From NCBI GenBank assembly GCA_023415825.1, contig JAEZJF010000032.1, positions 56,004 to 120,003 of the forward strand: a stretch of 64,000 nt of DNA, written 5' to 3'. The notes below the pieces were generated by a model. That model did not search any database and was not told where the DNA came from. It worked only from the letters and a program-made list of their open reading frames with translations. Every line of letters starts with the position of its first letter. The first letter of the stretch is position 1. A program made the translations under genes and the position numbers. Positions 8,387 to 16,529 of the stretch are shown here, piece after piece. Source of the DNA: Bacillota bacterium (GTDB lineage: Bacteria > Bacillota > Clostridia > DSM-8532).

Positions 8387-8412
8387 AGGAGGGAGCGTTT
8401 TAGCACCCTCCT
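8387..8412 (-). terminator. intercistronic hairpin between mcp and cheR
   Basis: A 7-bp GC-rich stem AGGAGGG/CCCTCCT closes a 12-nt loop and is followed in the minus direction by TTTACTG, a poor U-run. It may act as a partial terminator or an mRNA-stabilising end, keeping receptor mRNA more abundant than cheR-cheB. Confidence 0.5.
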
Positions 8413-8441
8413 GAACCTTATTCTTCTGTTGCTCCTATAAG

Positions 8442-10283
8442 CTAGTACTTGCCGAATTCTCTATCACTTAATATGATCTTTTTTTCTTTTGCAACGGCAG
8501 CTTGGTTATTTCCTTCTCCCATAGCCCTTAAATCGCTCTTTCTTTTTTCTGTCATACTCTCAAGCATTTTTAGAACGTCGGGGCTAATATCTTCCAGTCT
8601 ATCGTATGATTTATTGATTTTTTTCAAGTTGAAATCGCTGACCATTTCTCTCAAAAGCGCAGCCTGACTTGAGAGCTCCTCGCTCGCTGCCGCACTTTCT
8701 TCTGATGTTGCCGAGTTACTTTGAACAACCTGTGATACCTGCATGATTCCCTGATTAATCTGTCCGATGCCTGTAGCCTGTTCATTAGATGCTACAGCAA
8801 TATCATTCACCAGGTTGGCTACCTTTTGTATGCCGGTTACGATTTCACTTAAAGCATCAGCGGTAGCTTTAGCGATCTTGGTACCATCTTCAACCTTCTT
8901 TATAGAGCCCTCTATCATATCTGTTGTTTCTTTGGCTGCATTAGCTGAACGTGCTGCGAGAGTTCTGACTTCTTCCGCAACCACAGCAAAGCCTTTGCCG
9001 TGCTGACCGGCTCTTGCTGCTTCTACTGCGGCATTCAAAGCAAGGATATTGGTCTGGAAAGCAATGTCATCAATGACTTTAATGATTTTATAAATATTGC
9101 TTGAAGACACATTGATCTCATCCATGGCCTTAAGCATTTCCTTCATTTGGCTGTTGCCCTGTACGGCATTTGTTTTGGCATCACCGGCAAGCTCATTGGC
9201 CTTATTGGCATTCTCGGCATTCAGCTTTGTCTGGGATGATATTTCTTCAAGTGAAGCAGTCAGTTCTTCTATTGAACTAGCTTGTTCTGTAGCTCCCTGT
9301 GAAAGAGCCATGCTTGAATCAGATACCTGTTTTGATCCTGCCGCCACTTGTTCCGAGGACGCAGCGATATTTGTTATCATCTCGTTTAGTCCATGCAACA
9401 ATTCAGAAAGCTTTTTACCAAGCAGGTCGTTTTCAGATCTGATATCAGCTTCAACGGTCAAATCCTTCGAAGCAATTCTTTCAACAACCACTGCCTGATC
9501 CCGTGTACTTGCAATTAAACTGCTAAAGGATTTTGCAAGTTTTCCTACTTCATCCTTGGTATTGACATCTATATTCACATTTACATCACCCGCGGCCAAC
9601 TTGTCAGCAACAGCGACCATTTTATTTACCGGTTTGCTTATTATACGGGATATAAAGATTCCTAGTGAAATTGCAATAAGCACGCCAACAATGACTACGA
9701 TAATCATGATAAATGAAGCTGTTTTTGATAGTTGTGTATTGCTGTCGGATCTTTCTTTAGCGGAAAGCGCATTATATTCTGTTAGCTTTGTTAAATAATC
9801 CTGCAGAGAAGTACTCACATCCTTTGCATCTTCCAGAAGCAAACGATCTATTTGATTATATTGACCTGCTTTTGATAATTCAACGGCCTTTTGCACAATA
9901 GTCTTATACTTTTCCCACTCAGGCATTAATACATCATACTGCTTACGGTCATCTTCATTTATAATGCCTTCTCCATACTTTGTCAGACAATCGTCAATAG
10001 TGGCCATAAATGTATTGTATTTATCTACAAATTCCTCATGCAAGCTGTCATCTTCCAATAGAGCCATTTCAGCCAAATTGTATCTCAATCTTTGATAGTA
10101 CGTAGCCGCAGTGCCTGAATACGCAAGTCCCAACGCATTTTCCTCATAAAGAAGCGTATCGGCCTCGTTCATATTATTCAAATTAATCAGACCGACAACT
10201 CCCACCACGCCTGCGATAAGAGCAACAATAACGAAGCCTAATATTAATTTTGAAGCTATTTTCAAATTATAAAACCATTGCAT
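8442..10283 (-). CDS. methyl-accepting chemotaxis protein (4HB sensor, HAMP)
   Basis: This 613-residue receptor has a first membrane helix at about residues 12-32, an extracellular region of about 150 residues consistent with a four-helix-bundle ligand domain, a second membrane helix at about 185-210, and a HAMP domain starting near ISRIISKPVNKM. A long methyl-accepting coiled coil follows, with the conserved hairpin tip around DIAFQTNILALNAAVEAARA. The last residues (REFGKY) do not form the pentapeptide used to tether CheR/CheB. It is the only receptor in the operon and probably drives the neighbouring CheA. The ligand cannot be told from sequence. Confidence 0.95.
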   Translation of the reverse strand: MQWFYNLKIASKLILGFVIVALIAGVVGVVGLINLNNMNEADTLLYEENALGLAYSGTAATYYQRLRYNLAEMALLEDDSLHEEFVDKYNTFMATIDDCLTKYGEGIINEDDRKQYDVLMPEWEKYKTIVQKAVELSKAGQYNQIDRLLLEDAKDVSTSLQDYLTKLTEYNALSAKERSDSNTQLSKTASFIMIIVVIVGVLIAISLGIFISRIISKPVNKMVAVADKLAAGDVNVNIDVNTKDEVGKLAKSFSSLIASTRDQAVVVERIASKDLTVEADIRSENDLLGKKLSELLHGLNEMITNIAASSEQVAAGSKQVSDSSMALSQGATEQASSIEELTASLEEISSQTKLNAENANKANELAGDAKTNAVQGNSQMKEMLKAMDEINVSSSNIYKIIKVIDDIAFQTNILALNAAVEAARAGQHGKGFAVVAEEVRTLAARSANAAKETTDMIEGSIKKVEDGTKIAKATADALSEIVTGIQKVANLVNDIAVASNEQATGIGQINQGIMQVSQVVQSNSATSEESAAASEELSSQAALLREMVSDFNLKKINKSYDRLEDISPDVLKMLESMTEKRKSDLRAMGEGNNQAAVAKEKKIILSDREFGKY

Positions 10284-10322
10284 AATTTGATCTCCTTTAC
10301 AAATTAAATCGGTTTACTTTCT

Positions 10323-10817
10323 TTACAATGCCTCACTTAAATGCTCAATTTCATCTTCGGTAAGCAATTTTTCACAATCGAGGAGCAGTTTCACATCATT
10401 CCCGATCTTCCCAATATTCTTGATATACCTGTTATTGAAGCCTGTGTTCATTTTTGGGGGTTCAACAATATCCTGTTCGGGAATTGTAAGTACCTCTGAA
10501 ACGCTATCTACAATAAGACCAATTGATATGGTATTAATATCAATAACAATGACACAGGTCCTGTCGTTATATTCCCTTTGCTCCTTTTTGAAACGTAGCC
10601 GTACATCCATAACAGGAATAATCTTTCCTCTTAAATTGATGATGCCTTTAATATACTCGGGCAGCTCCGGTATTTCTGTTATTGCCTGAATTCCAATTAT
10701 CTCTGTAACATATTTGATTTCTATACCATAGGTATCCTTACCGATCAAAAAGGTCAAAAACCGGCCCTTTTGTGTGTCTTCTTCCATATCCAAGTGTAAT
10801 TCAACGACATCTGCCAT
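10323..10817 (-). CDS. cheW: CheW coupling protein
   Basis: This 164-residue single-domain CheW has the typical start (FLTFLIGKDTYGIEIKYVTEI), the IKGIINLRGKIIPVMDVR core and a GLIVDSVSEVL segment. It links the receptor tip to CheA. It lies between cheA and mcp, 21 nt from cheA and 39 nt from the receptor gene, on one transcript. Length is normal for the family. Confidence 0.97.
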   Translation of the reverse strand: MADVVELHLDMEEDTQKGRFLTFLIGKDTYGIEIKYVTEIIGIQAITEIPELPEYIKGIINLRGKIIPVMDVRLRFKKEQREYNDRTCVIVIDINTISIGLIVDSVSEVLTIPEQDIVEPPKMNTGFNNRYIKNIGKIGNDVKLLLDCEKLLTEDEIEHLSEAL

Positions 10818-10838
10818 TTTTTCATCTCCTTTCGTTTT

Positions 10839-12818
10839 TTAGCTTTCGATCAGTCCCGCAATGTCAAGTATTAAGCTTATACTTCCATCACCTAGCAAGG
10901 TACAACCAGCTAACCCCCTCACTTTTTTTATATTCCTGATATAACTGGGTAAGGCCTTTACAACCACCTGCTGTTCCCCTATTAACCCATCAACGAAAAT
11001 GCAGAGGCCTTTGCCTTCATTTTCGACCATTACAATTATTCCGTCTGGAATATTGCTAATATCAGTGTTTACTTTATAGATCTCATGCAGCCTCAAGACA
11101 GGATAACACTCGCCTCTGATCATAATCATTTCATTGCCGTCAGGATCGGTTATTAAATCTTTTTCTTTGGCTTTAAATGATTCCTTAATGCTGATAATAG
11201 GTACTGTAAAGATCGATTTTCCAACCCTTACAATCATTCCGTTCATAATAGCAAGGGTCAGAGGAATCTTTAGGGTTATCATTGTACCTTCGTCTCTAAT
11301 ACTGTCTACTGTGACAGTTCCTCCCACGGCACCTATGTTTTTCGTTACCACATCCATGCCGACACCACGGCCTGAGAATTCTGTTACTTGGTCATTTGTA
11401 GAAAAGCCCGGGTGGAATATGCATGAGTATATCTCTCTGTCTGAAAGCTCGTTTTCGGACTTGTAAATAAGGCCGCTCTCTTTTGCCCTGGCCAGAATCT
11501 TATCTTTGTTTAAGCCTCTGCCATCATCCTTCACAATAATCAGGACATCGCCCCCTGCATTTTTTGCTTCCAAGGTAACGGTTGCAGCCTCTGGTTTGCC
11601 TTTTGCTTTTCTTTCCTCCGCTGATTCAATGCCATGGTCAATGGCGTTCCTGATAAGGTGCATAAGCGGATCGGAGATGTGCTCAATTATGTTTTTATCA
11701 ACCTCTGTTTCCTCTCCGATTATTTCGAGTCTCACTTCTTTTGACAGCTTTTTGGACATATCCCGGACTATTCTGTTCATTTTCTGCAAGGTAGTTGAAA
11801 GTGGAACCATTCTGATAGACATCGCTATATCCTGGAGCTCATCGATGATTTTTCTATGCTGCCTTGCAGCCTTTTGGAAATTATCCAGGCCCAACCCTGA
11901 AAGATCGGTATTTTGTGTCACCATGGCCTCGGATATAACCAGTTCACCGATTAAATCCATGAGCTTGTCCAATTTAACGACATTAACACTGATAATGCTC
12001 TGATGGGAAGAAATCAATTGGGTATCTCTATCCGAGCTTTTCTCGTTTGTTTCGTCTTCCTGCAGCATTTCCTTATTCTCCAATTCGACCAGCTCCAAAT
12101 CCTTGAGGAAAATGGTTTGAGAGAAGAAATGGTGAATTTCCTCAAGAGAAAGGTCTGATGTAAACCAAATTTGGAAACCTTCTTTCCGAATGATATCAAT
12201 GCTGCTATCATTTTCATTAATATCTGCAGGGATATAGTAAACATCTTGAATAATAGCCTTGAGATTATGAATCAAAGTGTATGCCCGGAGGTTTTCCATT
12301 TCACAGCCTGGCTCAAAGTAAACAACCGCTTTGAAACCTTTTCCGCACCTATGTCCTTCATCCATAGTAGTAGGCTGTTCTTTGACTTCATATGAATCCG
12401 CTTTGCTATTGAGAGTTTTTAGCATCGATAAAAAACTCTCAATATTACCTATAAGTGAGGTCGCATCTCTTACCGGGTTATTTCCGTCATTAATCTCCTT
12501 CATTTCAGCTTTGATAAAGTCAATGCTTTCCAGAACGATATCTGAAAGATGTAAACAATCTACACGCTCTGGCTTTTCTTCACGCAAGAAATAAAAGAGG
12601 TCTTCTACCTTATGCGCAAGACTGGATATACCATTAAAGTACATCATCGCGGAAGACCCTTTTATAGTGTGCATAATCCGGAATATTTCATTAATTGCGT
12701 TCTGTGTATAACAGCTTGATTTTTCGCTGTCCAAAATTGCGTGTTCAAGCTGCTCAAGCAATTGGGTAGTTTCAAAAACAAACAACTCAAGCATGGGCTC
12801 ATGGTTATAACTTGACAA
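10839..12818 (-). CDS. cheA: CheA chemotaxis histidine kinase
   Basis: This 659-residue protein has the CheA domain order: an N-terminal HPt domain with the phosphorylated His 50 in MHTIKGSSAMM; a variable region (about 165-235) that may be the CheY/CheB-binding P2; a dimerisation helix pair (about 270-330); the ATP-binding kinase domain with NAIDHGIE, DDGRGL and GRGVGMDVV; and a C-terminal CheW-like domain. It autophosphorylates in response to the receptor and passes phosphate to CheY and CheB. It lies 28 nt after cheY within the riboswitch-controlled operon. All motifs are intact. Confidence 0.97.
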   Translation of the reverse strand: MSSYNHEPMLELFVFETTQLLEQLEHAILDSEKSSCYTQNAINEIFRIMHTIKGSSAMMYFNGISSLAHKVEDLFYFLREEKPERVDCLHLSDIVLESIDFIKAEMKEINDGNNPVRDATSLIGNIESFLSMLKTLNSKADSYEVKEQPTTMDEGHRCGKGFKAVVYFEPGCEMENLRAYTLIHNLKAIIQDVYYIPADINENDSSIDIIRKEGFQIWFTSDLSLEEIHHFFSQTIFLKDLELVELENKEMLQEDETNEKSSDRDTQLISSHQSIISVNVVKLDKLMDLIGELVISEAMVTQNTDLSGLGLDNFQKAARQHRKIIDELQDIAMSIRMVPLSTTLQKMNRIVRDMSKKLSKEVRLEIIGEETEVDKNIIEHISDPLMHLIRNAIDHGIESAEERKAKGKPEAATVTLEAKNAGGDVLIIVKDDGRGLNKDKILARAKESGLIYKSENELSDREIYSCIFHPGFSTNDQVTEFSGRGVGMDVVTKNIGAVGGTVTVDSIRDEGTMITLKIPLTLAIMNGMIVRVGKSIFTVPIISIKESFKAKEKDLITDPDGNEMIMIRGECYPVLRLHEIYKVNTDISNIPDGIIVMVENEGKGLCIFVDGLIGEQQVVVKALPSYIRNIKKVRGLAGCTLLGDGSISLILDIAGLIES

Positions 12819-12846
12819 TCAAATCCCCCCTCTTAATTGGACAATC

Positions 12847-13209
12847 TCAAATTGCAAGAATTTTATTTAGAACGGTAATAACATGCTCTTCCTTAAAAGG
12901 CTTAACAATAAAGTATTTGGCGCCCAGCATAATCGATTCCTTGATATAGAACTCCTGGCCTAACGCGGAGGCCATAACGATTTTTGCTTGCGAATCATGT
13001 TCCATAATCTTTTTTAGTGCTTCAATTCCATCCATTTCCGGCATGGTTATATCCATGGTCACAATGTCAGGGTGGCATTCCTTGTATTTCCGCACCCCGG
13101 CGGCCCCATTTTCCGCTTCACCCACAACCTCGAATCCGTTTTTTTCCAGCATGGATCTTAGCGTCATTCTCATAAAAGCTGCATCATCAATAATAAGCAC
13201 TTTTTTCAT
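12847..13209 (-). CDS. cheY: CheY response regulator, first gene of the chemosensory operon
   Basis: This 120-residue stand-alone receiver domain has the acidic pair at residues 8-9 (IIDDAAFMR), phosphoacceptor Asp 53 (IVTMDITMPEMDG), a Ser/Ala switch segment (MASALGQ) and KPF with the conserved Lys. There is no output domain, so it acts by binding a partner such as the flagellar switch. The frame is open upstream to 13275, but that stretch covers the riboswitch terminator. The ATG at 13209 has GGGTAAGGGA just upstream and begins the conserved fold (MKKVLIIDD), so I choose it. Expression is probably gated by the GEMM-I riboswitch at 13290-13380. Confidence 0.95.
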   Translation of the reverse strand: MKKVLIIDDAAFMRMTLRSMLEKNGFEVVGEAENGAAGVRKYKECHPDIVTMDITMPEMDGIEALKKIMEHDSQAKIVMASALGQEFYIKESIMLGAKYFIVKPFKEEHVITVLNKILAI

Positions 13210-13242
13210 TGGTCCCTTACCCCCATCACACCAAATTTTCAT

Positions 13243-13270
13243 AAAAAAAGGCAGGCCAAATAGCTTGCCT
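13243..13270 (-). terminator. riboswitch-linked terminator before cheY
   Basis: On the minus strand GGCAAGC and GGCCTGCC form a stem with one mismatch, followed by TTTTTTT. The 5' arm contains GGCAA, complementary to the UUGCC at the 3' end of the upstream GEMM aptamer, as in the EAL leader. It lies 34 nt before the cheY start, well placed for attenuation. Confidence 0.75.
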
Positions 13271-13289
13271 ACCATGAATAATCCATCTC

Positions 13290-13380
13290 ATTCATTTGGC
13301 AACCTGACGATCATAGCAATTCATGCTTTAGATTCATGGCTTTGCGTCCCCATTTTTCAATGAGTTTGCCTTTTTCAATT
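13290..13380 (-). ncRNA. c-di-GMP-I (GEMM-I) riboswitch upstream of the che operon
   Basis: The minus strand shows GGCAAAC, a stem with a GAAA tetraloop (CATT-GAAA-AATG), the invariant GGGACGCAAAGCC, a second hairpin containing a CTAAA bulge, and GTCAGGTTGCC at the 3' end. This is the GEMM-I order and spacing. A terminator sits between it and cheY. c-di-GMP would thus set expression of the whole chemosensory operon. Similar arrangements upstream of motility genes are known in Clostridia. Beyond it, 13381-13625 is AT-rich and holds no gene that I can see. Confidence 0.93.
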
Positions 13381-13625
13381 GATAAAGTCTTTTTCTCTAT
13401 AGTCATTTTGATCAATAAATCAAATAACTTCCAATGTTTACCATGTATTAATATTCCAATGCAACAATTTGATTAAAATGTTACATTTAATAATGTTGAA
13501 AGCTGCTGCTACACCAGCATTTTTTTTGCCATTCATTGAATCTACAATAATATCAGCTGAAATATTATGTAACATTTTATATAATTTTTCAGTAAAATAA
13601 TGCATTGATAAAAGGGGTATATTTT

Positions 13626-14186
13626 ATGACAGTCGAGCCAATAAGAGATGAAACAAAAATCAAACAAATGTATCAGTACTTGCATGGTAAAGACCCAAAA
13701 TATGGATTAATTTTTAAGTTTGGACTTAATACAGGGTTGAGAATAAGTGATATTTTGCCATTAAAAGTAAAAGATGTTCTTAATAAAAAGGGAGAATTTC
13801 TTGAATATCTTGTTCTGAAAGAAAAGAAAACCAAAAAGGAAAAGAAAATAAAACTTAATAACGCTCTTAGAAAGAAAATTAAACCCTATGTGGTCGACAA
13901 TAATCTTTCATATACAGACTATCTGTTCCCAAGCAAGAAAGGCGATTATATCGGAAGGATACAGGCCTACCGCGTGCTTAAAGAGGCCGCAAGTCTGATT
14001 GGAATCGAAAACTTTGGTACTCATAGCCTACGTAAAACCTGGGGCTACTGGACCTATAAAATGTCTAAATACAATGTAGGATTGATAATGGATACCTTTA
14101 ATCATAGTTCACAGAGAATAACCCTACGATACATCGGTGTGAATCAGGACCAAAAAGATGAATTATATTCACTTGTCCAATTTTAA
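13626..14186 (+). CDS. small tyrosine recombinase (catalytic domain only)
   Basis: This 186-residue protein has the catalytic residues of tyrosine recombinases: Arg 39 (TGLRISD), a Lys in the KEKKTKK beta-hairpin, H133-xx-R136 (HSLRKT), His 160 (FNHSS) and Tyr 169 (TLRYIG). The usual N-terminal arm and core-binding domains are missing; integrases and XerC/D are about 290-400 residues. The start at 13626 has AAAGGGG eight bases upstream; an earlier in-frame start at 13605 has no site. It is the only plus-strand gene in the first 23 kb and has no mobile-element partner or repeats that I can detect. It could be a stand-alone invertase-like protein or a relic that kept its active site. Confidence 0.85.
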   Translation: MTVEPIRDETKIKQMYQYLHGKDPKYGLIFKFGLNTGLRISDILPLKVKDVLNKKGEFLEYLVLKEKKTKKEKKIKLNNALRKKIKPYVVDNNLSYTDYLFPSKKGDYIGRIQAYRVLKEAASLIGIENFGTHSLRKTWGYWTYKMSKYNVGLIMDTFNHSSQRITLRYIGVNQDQKDELYSLVQF

Positions 14187-14388
14187 GGAAATATTATTGC
14201 AAATTACCTTGAATAATATTTACGCCAGTGGTATATTTATGTAATAAAAAGTCTAATTTTGTCGAAACTTTTTAAACAACATTTTAATCAATATGTTACA
14301 TTGATATTTATCCATATTGTTTGGTTTTCAATCAGAAATCCTCATATAATAACGATTTTAAAGCTATTTTATGTAGATGTATCAATAA

Positions 14389-14437
14389 AAAAATAGGGTA
14401 AGCGGATTTTACTTAATCCTCTCACCCTTATCATCAC
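14389..14437 (-). terminator. terminator of the GntR-ABC operon
   Basis: An imperfect 13-bp stem (GGGTGAGAGGATT pairing with AATCCGCTTACCC on the minus strand) is followed by TATTTTTTT. It lies 20-70 nt after the permease stop. It resembles the terminator at 16463-16507. The interval 14187-14388 shows no gene. Confidence 0.8.
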
Positions 14438-14457
14438 ATATCCTATTGCCAAAGTAA

Positions 14458-15114
14458 TTAAAATTCTCTCTGCTTATAAAACCATGCTGCAACATTGTAA
14501 GATATCATCAGGAAAACCAGTATTACACCAAGTAAAAGAACCGCAATAAGTGCATCACTCTTAGTCTGTATAAAATGAGTTATGTCTTTCATCCAGGCAA
14601 TCTCTTGTTTCTGAAGCACCTCTGACAAAGCGGAAACTCCAAAGAAAAACACAAAGAACAATATAAAATTATAAATTTTAGACTTAATATATCCTAACTT
14701 GAAGAATACCGGAAGAAAAAGCCCGGATAACAGACTTACTCCTGCAAATCCACCAACAAAACTTTCAAGAGATAAAGGGTTAGGCTTTATTGGAATGCCA
14801 GAAATAGATATTACAAGAGTCAATATGGCATAGGCCACAGTTCCCATTAGAAAAAAGACCAGTACAGAAAGATATTTTGCCAGTACAATCGAGGATCTTT
14901 TCAAAGGTAAGCTGTTAAGCAGGATATCTGCCTTATTCTTGTCTTCATAAGCACAGGATGTCATTATCATCATGTAGGTAAAAGCAACTATACTTACTGC
15001 AAACATAGCTTTCCCCACACTTTGAAAAGCGAAGACTATCAATAAGATATATGCAAAGCTAAGGGGCAACTGTTTCTTTTGTACGAGAATATCCTTCGCA
15101 ATCAGATTAAACAT
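14458..15114 (-). CDS. ABC-2 type membrane permease
   Basis: This protein of about 218 residues has six hydrophobic segments and begins MFNLIAKDILVQKKQLP, like the membrane subunits of YtrA-linked ABC exporters (ABC-2 family). The start at 15114 has AGGAGG seven bases upstream and lies 1 nt after the ATPase stop; the longer frame to 15186 overlaps the ATPase gene and is not used. In YtrA-type operons such exporters respond to cell-wall-active compounds in several Firmicutes. The substrate here is unknown. Confidence 0.85.
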   Translation of the reverse strand: MFNLIAKDILVQKKQLPLSFAYILLIVFAFQSVGKAMFAVSIVAFTYMMIMTSCAYEDKNKADILLNSLPLKRSSIVLAKYLSVLVFFLMGTVAYAILTLVISISGIPIKPNPLSLESFVGGFAGVSLLSGLFLPVFFKLGYIKSKIYNFILFFVFFFGVSALSEVLQKQEIAWMKDITHFIQTKSDALIAVLLLGVILVFLMISYNVAAWFYKQREF

Positions 15115-15115
15115 T

Positions 15116-15973
15116 TTAATTCCTCCTTGTGTGATAGAGCATGATATCCTCAAGGGTAGGCTTTTCAATAATAATTCTATCACCAAACTTCTTTCTTGCT
15201 TGAATTCGGTCCTTGGTCAGGCCTTCAAAACCAAATTGATTTTCTTTTATACCCACAAAGCTCTTTCTTGTGGTACCATCTAAAAGCTCTTTCCCACCTT
15301 TTACAAGTCCATAGTTGTTTAGTAGGTCGTCCTTTGCCATACTCAGGACAATTTCTCCCTGGTTGATCATGGTGACGAAATCTGCAATTTTATCAAGATC
15401 TGATGTGATATGGGTGGAAAAGAAAACCGCTTTGTTTTCGTCCTGAATGACCTCGGACAATATATCCAGAAGCTCGGATCTGACCAGTGGATCAAGACCG
15501 GAGGTCGGTTCATCCATAATCATCAGATCTGCATGATGGGATAGTGCAATAGCCAGAGAAAACTTCATTTTCATACCTTTTGACAGTTCTTTGATCTTCT
15601 TTTTAGGTGGCAGTTGAAACTCCTTTATATGCTTTTGAAAGGCTTTTTCATCCCAGGTCCTGTAAATAGGAGCAAGCACCCATTTCATCTCTTCAACCGT
15701 CAATTCCTCATAAAAATAGTTTTCATCCAACACGAAACCTATCCGGTTCTTTACGGCCTGCTCTTCCTTAATAGGGTCTTTTCCAAATATTTTAATTTCT
15801 CCCCCATCCTTTTTAAGCAGGTTCATGATGAGTTTTATGGTTGTGCTTTTTCCTGCTCCGTTAGGACCAATAAACCCCATGATATATCCCTTATCAAGAG
15901 TCAAATCAATGCCTTTTAGTTCAAAGTCTTTGAATTCCTTACGAAGCCCTTTTATTTCAAGAATCGATGCCAT
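15116..15973 (-). CDS. ABC transporter ATP-binding protein
   Basis: This 285-residue ATPase has Walker A GPNGAGKST, the signature segment LSKGMKMKFSLA, Walker B LMIMDEPTSGLDP and the switch His in FFSTHI. A C-terminal extension of about 80 residues follows the nucleotide-binding domain, common in ABC-2 exporters. The start at 15973 follows GAGGAGGG and lies 1 nt after the GntR stop. It pairs with the permease at 14458-15114. A longer frame to 16078 runs into the regulator gene and is rejected. Confidence 0.93.
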   Translation of the reverse strand: MASILEIKGLRKEFKDFELKGIDLTLDKGYIMGFIGPNGAGKSTTIKLIMNLLKKDGGEIKIFGKDPIKEEQAVKNRIGFVLDENYFYEELTVEEMKWVLAPIYRTWDEKAFQKHIKEFQLPPKKKIKELSKGMKMKFSLAIALSHHADLMIMDEPTSGLDPLVRSELLDILSEVIQDENKAVFFSTHITSDLDKIADFVTMINQGEIVLSMAKDDLLNNYGLVKGGKELLDGTTRKSFVGIKENQFGFEGLTKDRIQARKKFGDRIIIEKPTLEDIMLYHTRRN

Positions 15974-15974
15974 T

Positions 15975-16349
15975 TTAACCCTCCTCGTATAATACTTTAA
16001 GCATTTTTTGCAGTTCTTCCATTGAAATATCAATTGTCTTTGCCGCCGATACAGCTTCCGACAGTTTCTCTTCCACAATTCTTATCCTTGCTTCCTTGAG
16101 CAATTCCTTGTTTTGTGCGGATACGAAAGAGCCTTTACCGGGCACACTTACAATGTAGCCTTCCCGCTCCAATTCCTCATAAGCCCTTTTGGTCGTAATA
16201 ACGCTTATCTGAATCTCTTTGGCAAGATTCCTGATGGAAGGCAGCATCTCCGCCTCTTTCAAATCCCCATTAATGATCATGTTCTTGATTTGCTCAACAA
16301 TTTGGTCGTAGATCGGTTTATCCGACGAATTGGAAATGATGATATTCAA
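15975..16349 (-). CDS. GntR-family transcriptional regulator, YtrA type
   Basis: This 124-residue protein has an N-terminal winged helix (PIYDQIVEQIKNMII, LPSIRNLAKEIQIS, TTKRAYEELEREGYI) and a short C-terminal helical tail of about 45 residues. That size marks the YtrA subfamily, which lacks a large ligand domain. It is the first gene of the operon with the ABC ATPase and permease. A 31-bp palindrome overlaps the -10 box of its promoter, so autorepression of the operon is likely. The inducing signal is not evident. Confidence 0.93.
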   Translation of the reverse strand: MNIIISNSSDKPIYDQIVEQIKNMIINGDLKEAEMLPSIRNLAKEIQISVITTKRAYEELEREGYIVSVPGKGSFVSAQNKELLKEARIRIVEEKLSEAVSAAKTIDISMEELQKMLKVLYEEG

Positions 16350-16371
16350 TCGTTTATCACCTACCTTAGTT

Positions 16372-16402
16372 TATACTGTATATACCGTATATATACAGTA
16401 TA
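16372..16402. promoter_or_regulatory. operator of the YtrA-type regulator (13-bp inverted repeat)
   Basis: TATACTGTATATA and TATATACAGTATA form a perfect 13-bp inverted repeat with a 5-nt spacer. It covers the -10 box of the adjacent promoter, as expected for a repressor site. YtrA-type GntR regulators bind long AT-rich palindromes of this kind. Confidence 0.85.
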
Positions 16403-16425
16403 AAGTGCATTAACTATATTGTCAA
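16397..16425 (-). promoter_or_regulatory. sigma-A promoter of the GntR-ABC operon
   Basis: A consensus TTGACA -35 (16425-16420) and a TATACT -10 (16402-16397) are spaced by exactly 17 nt on the minus strand. The -10 box lies inside the palindromic operator. Confidence 0.85.
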
Positions 16426-16462
16426 GCATGGATTATCGCATCGCAAGCCTCAACCTGTTGGT

Positions 16463-16507
16463 AAAAAAAGGGTTAAGCGGATTCATTACAGATTCCGCTC
16501 AACCCTT
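16463..16507 (-). terminator. terminator of the potassium-uptake operon
   Basis: On the minus strand GGGTTGAGCGGAATC and the near-complementary ATCCGCTTAACCC form a long stem followed by TTTTTTT. It lies about 25 nt past the stop of the last gene of the Trk operon. It is clearly related in sequence to the terminator at 14389-14437. Confidence 0.88.
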
Positions 16508-16529
16508 ATCTTATAAACCTTAAACCTAA

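Noticed and set aside
13210..13275. N-terminal extension of CheY by 22 residues
   Set aside because: The extension runs through the riboswitch terminator; the conserved receiver fold and a ribosome-binding site begin at 13209.
15974..16078. Longer ABC ATPase overlapping the GntR gene
   Set aside because: The family begins at MASILEIKGL (15973) with GAGGAGGG upstream; the extension is an out-of-frame reading of the regulator.
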